Virus record (IMG/VR): IMGVR_UViG_3300007236_000054
Coordinates: 1-24,866 of that record
DNA from: a virus
DNA: 24,866 bases
Strand: one strand, 5' to 3'
Shown: positions 23,390 to 24,866 of the stretch, piece by piece
How the letters are laid out: every line of letters starts with the position of its first letter
How positions within the stretch are numbered: position 1 is the first letter of the stretch
Notes under the pieces: generated by a model
Databases searched by the model: none
The model's input: only the letters and a program-made list of their open reading frames with translations
What the model was told of the DNA's origin: nothing
Made by a program: the position numbers and the translations under genes

Positions 23390-24048
23390 TACACTGCACC
23401 TCTATTTCTAATCGGATCAAAATCTACATCACAGTTTGCAGCTAGTGTTCGTCTAGTCTCATCAGTTCCATTAAAAGGATATACACAGTGTCTCATATCA
23501 TATGGAAATATATAAAAGTCTCTAAGGTCCATTGGTGGCTGATAATCTATCTTAGCAAACTGACCATTAGCTGCTCCTAATATTTGTAGTCTACCATTCT
23601 GTTGTATATGTCCTGCTGAGTATTCTTTACCATAGGTTGATGGTAGTTTTAAAATCATAACAGAAGATAAACCAGTAAATAACATACCTCTATGAATGTG
23701 TGCAGGATTATATTCGTGTTGTTTCATTTCATTAACCCAAATAGAATTTAAATGAGTTTTGTAATCTCTAATTTTATTAAATGCTAGATAGTGTTTAAAT
23801 ATAGTCATAAAATAATCTGTTACATTTGTAGGCAACATATTATGGTTTTTCATTTTAGATTGGTCTTGACCATGATAAAACAAAGAATGTTCATTTTCTA
23901 TCTTACCCACTAACTGACCATTGGCAGGTGCAAGGTTATGAAAATTTTGTTCGTAGATTTGGTTAATCGTAGTAAATATATCAAGCGGTACTTGATACTT
24001 TAAAACAGACTGACCTAAAAATACAAAATCAAATTTTAATGTGTCCAT
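23389..24048 (-). CDS. 2OG-Fe(II) oxygenase-like protein 5 (HxH ligands)
   Basis: 219 residues from the ATG at 24048. NPAHIHRGMLFTGLSSVMIL (114-133; H117, H119) and DFYIFPYDMRHCVYPFNG (177-194; distal H187) then ETRRTLAANCDVDFDP (R199/R200) form the beta-helix core of putative phage 2OG-Fe(II) oxygenases with an HxH pair. The frame is open further upstream to a TTG at 24141, but that would put 31 extra residues inside the sulfotransferase gene with no Shine-Dalgarno, so the ATG is preferred; it still overlaps the sulfotransferase end by 20 bases. The N-terminal ~100 residues are less typical and may hold substrate specificity. Confidence 0.75.
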   Translation of the reverse strand: MDTLKFDFVFLGQSVLKYQVPLDIFTTINQIYEQNFHNLAPANGQLVGKIENEHSLFYHGQDQSKMKNHNMLPTNVTDYFMTIFKHYLAFNKIRDYKTHLNSIWVNEMKQHEYNPAHIHRGMLFTGLSSVMILKLPSTYGKEYSAGHIQQNGRLQILGAANGQFAKIDYQPPMDLRDFYIFPYDMRHCVYPFNGTDETRRTLAANCDVDFDPIRNRGAV

Positions 24049-24823
24049 ATTTCTGTCTAATCCTTTCTGGAATCTTTTCAATGTAAGGGTTATATACTTT
24101 TCTAACAGGTCCATCAAATATTTTATGCATATTATTACCAACTATTCTATCATCATAGGACAGACCATTTATGTTTACTTGATCTAAATTATTAAATCGA
24201 TGGTTAAAGTAAGGCGCATCAATAAAATTATAAATTTTTTTAAACTCTTGTTCAGGATTAGTAACTATATCATCATATCTTACATAGTGACAAATATTAG
24301 AATAATTATATGAATTTTTAATTGCTTTTAAATTTTTTACAATTGCGCCGTCTTTATGCATAAGCATTAATAATTTTTCCTCATCATTTTTACAGCCATA
24401 TTTATTTGGAAACGCACTTAAATTTTCTGTATACCATTTCATATAACTAGCTAATACGTCCATTAAATCTCTAAGTAGAATGATACATTTAAAACCAGGT
24501 TTAAAATGTTTTTGCATTAGTTCAAAGTTTCCAGGATTACCGCTTACCATTATGGGTCCACGATCTATAATTATTCGTTGAGGCCAATCTTTGTAATATA
24601 AATTAAATATGTTATCTAATACATTATCTAAAGATTTATGGTCTGGATAATTTTGAAACGTATCTGTTTGTTTAAGTAAAAACAATTCTTTTAATATTTC
24701 TAGTGTAATAGAATTAGCCGTTGTTGCTATTTCAGGATTTTGATTCATAATACTTGCAAATAAAGTATTTCCAGATCTAGGTAGTGCAACTAAAAAAAAT
24801 AACTTACGGTTTTGGTTTACCAT
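24029..24823 (-). CDS. Sulfotransferase family protein (PAPS-dependent)
   Basis: 264 residues. The 5'-phosphosulfate loop is LVALPRSGNTLFASIMNQNP (11-30), matching the family's (S/P)RSGT/N-T pattern, and the 3'-phosphate-binding region is CIILLRDLMDVLASYMKW (113-130; R118, S126). A later HYVRYDDIVTNPEQEFKKIY fits the family's Y-(E/D)-D-L-V-x-x-P segment. The enzyme should move a sulfuryl group from PAPS to a hydroxyl or amine on a protein, glycan or small molecule. It is the first complete gene of the oxygenase cassette. A hydroxylase-made OH could be the acceptor (inference). It starts at ATG 24823 inside the end of an upstream partial frame. Confidence 0.85.
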   Translation of the reverse strand: MVNQNRKLFFLVALPRSGNTLFASIMNQNPEIATTANSITLEILKELFLLKQTDTFQNYPDHKSLDNVLDNIFNLYYKDWPQRIIIDRGPIMVSGNPGNFELMQKHFKPGFKCIILLRDLMDVLASYMKWYTENLSAFPNKYGCKNDEEKLLMLMHKDGAIVKNLKAIKNSYNYSNICHYVRYDDIVTNPEQEFKKIYNFIDAPYFNHRFNNLDQVNINGLSYDDRIVGNNMHKIFDGPVRKVYNPYIEKIPERIRQKYGHIKI

Positions 24824-24866
24824 GTTGAGTTATTTGTTCGTTCTCTTTGTAACTATTTTCTAATTC
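24804..24866 (-). CDS. C-terminal end of an upstream gene (partial)
   Basis: The 43 bases before the sulfotransferase ATG are open in only one minus-strand frame; it runs on into the sulfotransferase start and ends with TAA at 24806-24804, encoding a polar tail ENSYKENEQITQHGKPKP. The 20-base overlap mirrors other junctions of this cassette. Too short to identify; a stop-free stretch of this size can also occur by chance. Confidence 0.4.
   Translation of the reverse strand, partial: ELENSYKENEQITQHGKPKP

Noticed and set aside
24049-24141. Upstream TTG start for oxygenase 5
   Set aside because: Would overlap the sulfotransferase by more than 110 bases with no ribosome binding site; the ATG at 24048 gives the usual 20-base overlap.
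1-24866. tRNA genes, integrase, attachment site or insertion sequence
   Set aside because: No cloverleaf-like sequence, recombinase motif or flanking direct repeat was noticed on reading; a dedicated tRNA scan was not possible.

Overview
The window looks like part of an AT-rich, double-stranded DNA tailed-phage genome, most likely a marine phage of the uncultured SAR11/pelagiphage-like type with a short-tailed (podovirus-like) virion. This rests on three things. There is a T7-like replication set with a family A DNA polymerase. The virion genes are Gly/Ala/Gln-rich and include a P22 gp10-like connector/stabilisation protein. There is also a run of 2-oxoglutarate/Fe(II) (2OG-Fe(II)) oxygenases with a sulfotransferase, a gene mix I associate with marine phages. 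The host assignment is inference. No rRNA, tRNA, CRISPR array, integrase or insertion sequence was seen.

Layout, in the direction of transcription of the minus strand (high to low coordinates): (1) 24866-21001, a tightly coupled cassette of one sulfotransferase and five consecutive, mutually different 2OG-Fe(II) oxygenases. (2) 20983-8656, the virion module: a connector/tail protein, several small and medium structural or internal proteins, a 1414-residue protein probably carried in the virion, and a 59-residue coiled-coil/membrane protein that may be a holin. (3) 6850-8480, the only plus-strand island: an SNF2-type helicase and a small overlapping gene, converging on the virion operon at a palindromic double stop. 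(4) 6794-1, the replication operon: two uncharacterised proteins, a likely DNA-binding protein, an archaeo-eukaryotic-type (AEP) primase, a UvrD-like helicase, a DUF3310 protein, a C5 cytosine methyltransferase and the N-terminus of DNA polymerase I (exonuclease motif visible).

The standout feature is the methyltransferase gene. A second 392-codon frame, shifted +1 on the same strand, lies entirely inside it. It has its own AGGAGG ribosome binding site 9 nt before its ATG, and its product has a regular architecture: five copies of [LM]-[YWF]-x-T-P plus a sixth, YYSP, and a C-terminal LNPTFVEFLMG block. In the same stretch the methyltransferase frame is low-complexity Ser/Thr/Asn/Arg/Glu, so the embedded frame may be the more constrained one.

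The replication and helicase operons diverge from a 55-bp gap in which two sigma70-like promoters facing opposite ways share one palindromic TATATA -10 hexamer. Most genes are joined by TAATG, ATGA or GTGA stop/start overlaps, pointing to long polycistronic transcripts with translational coupling.
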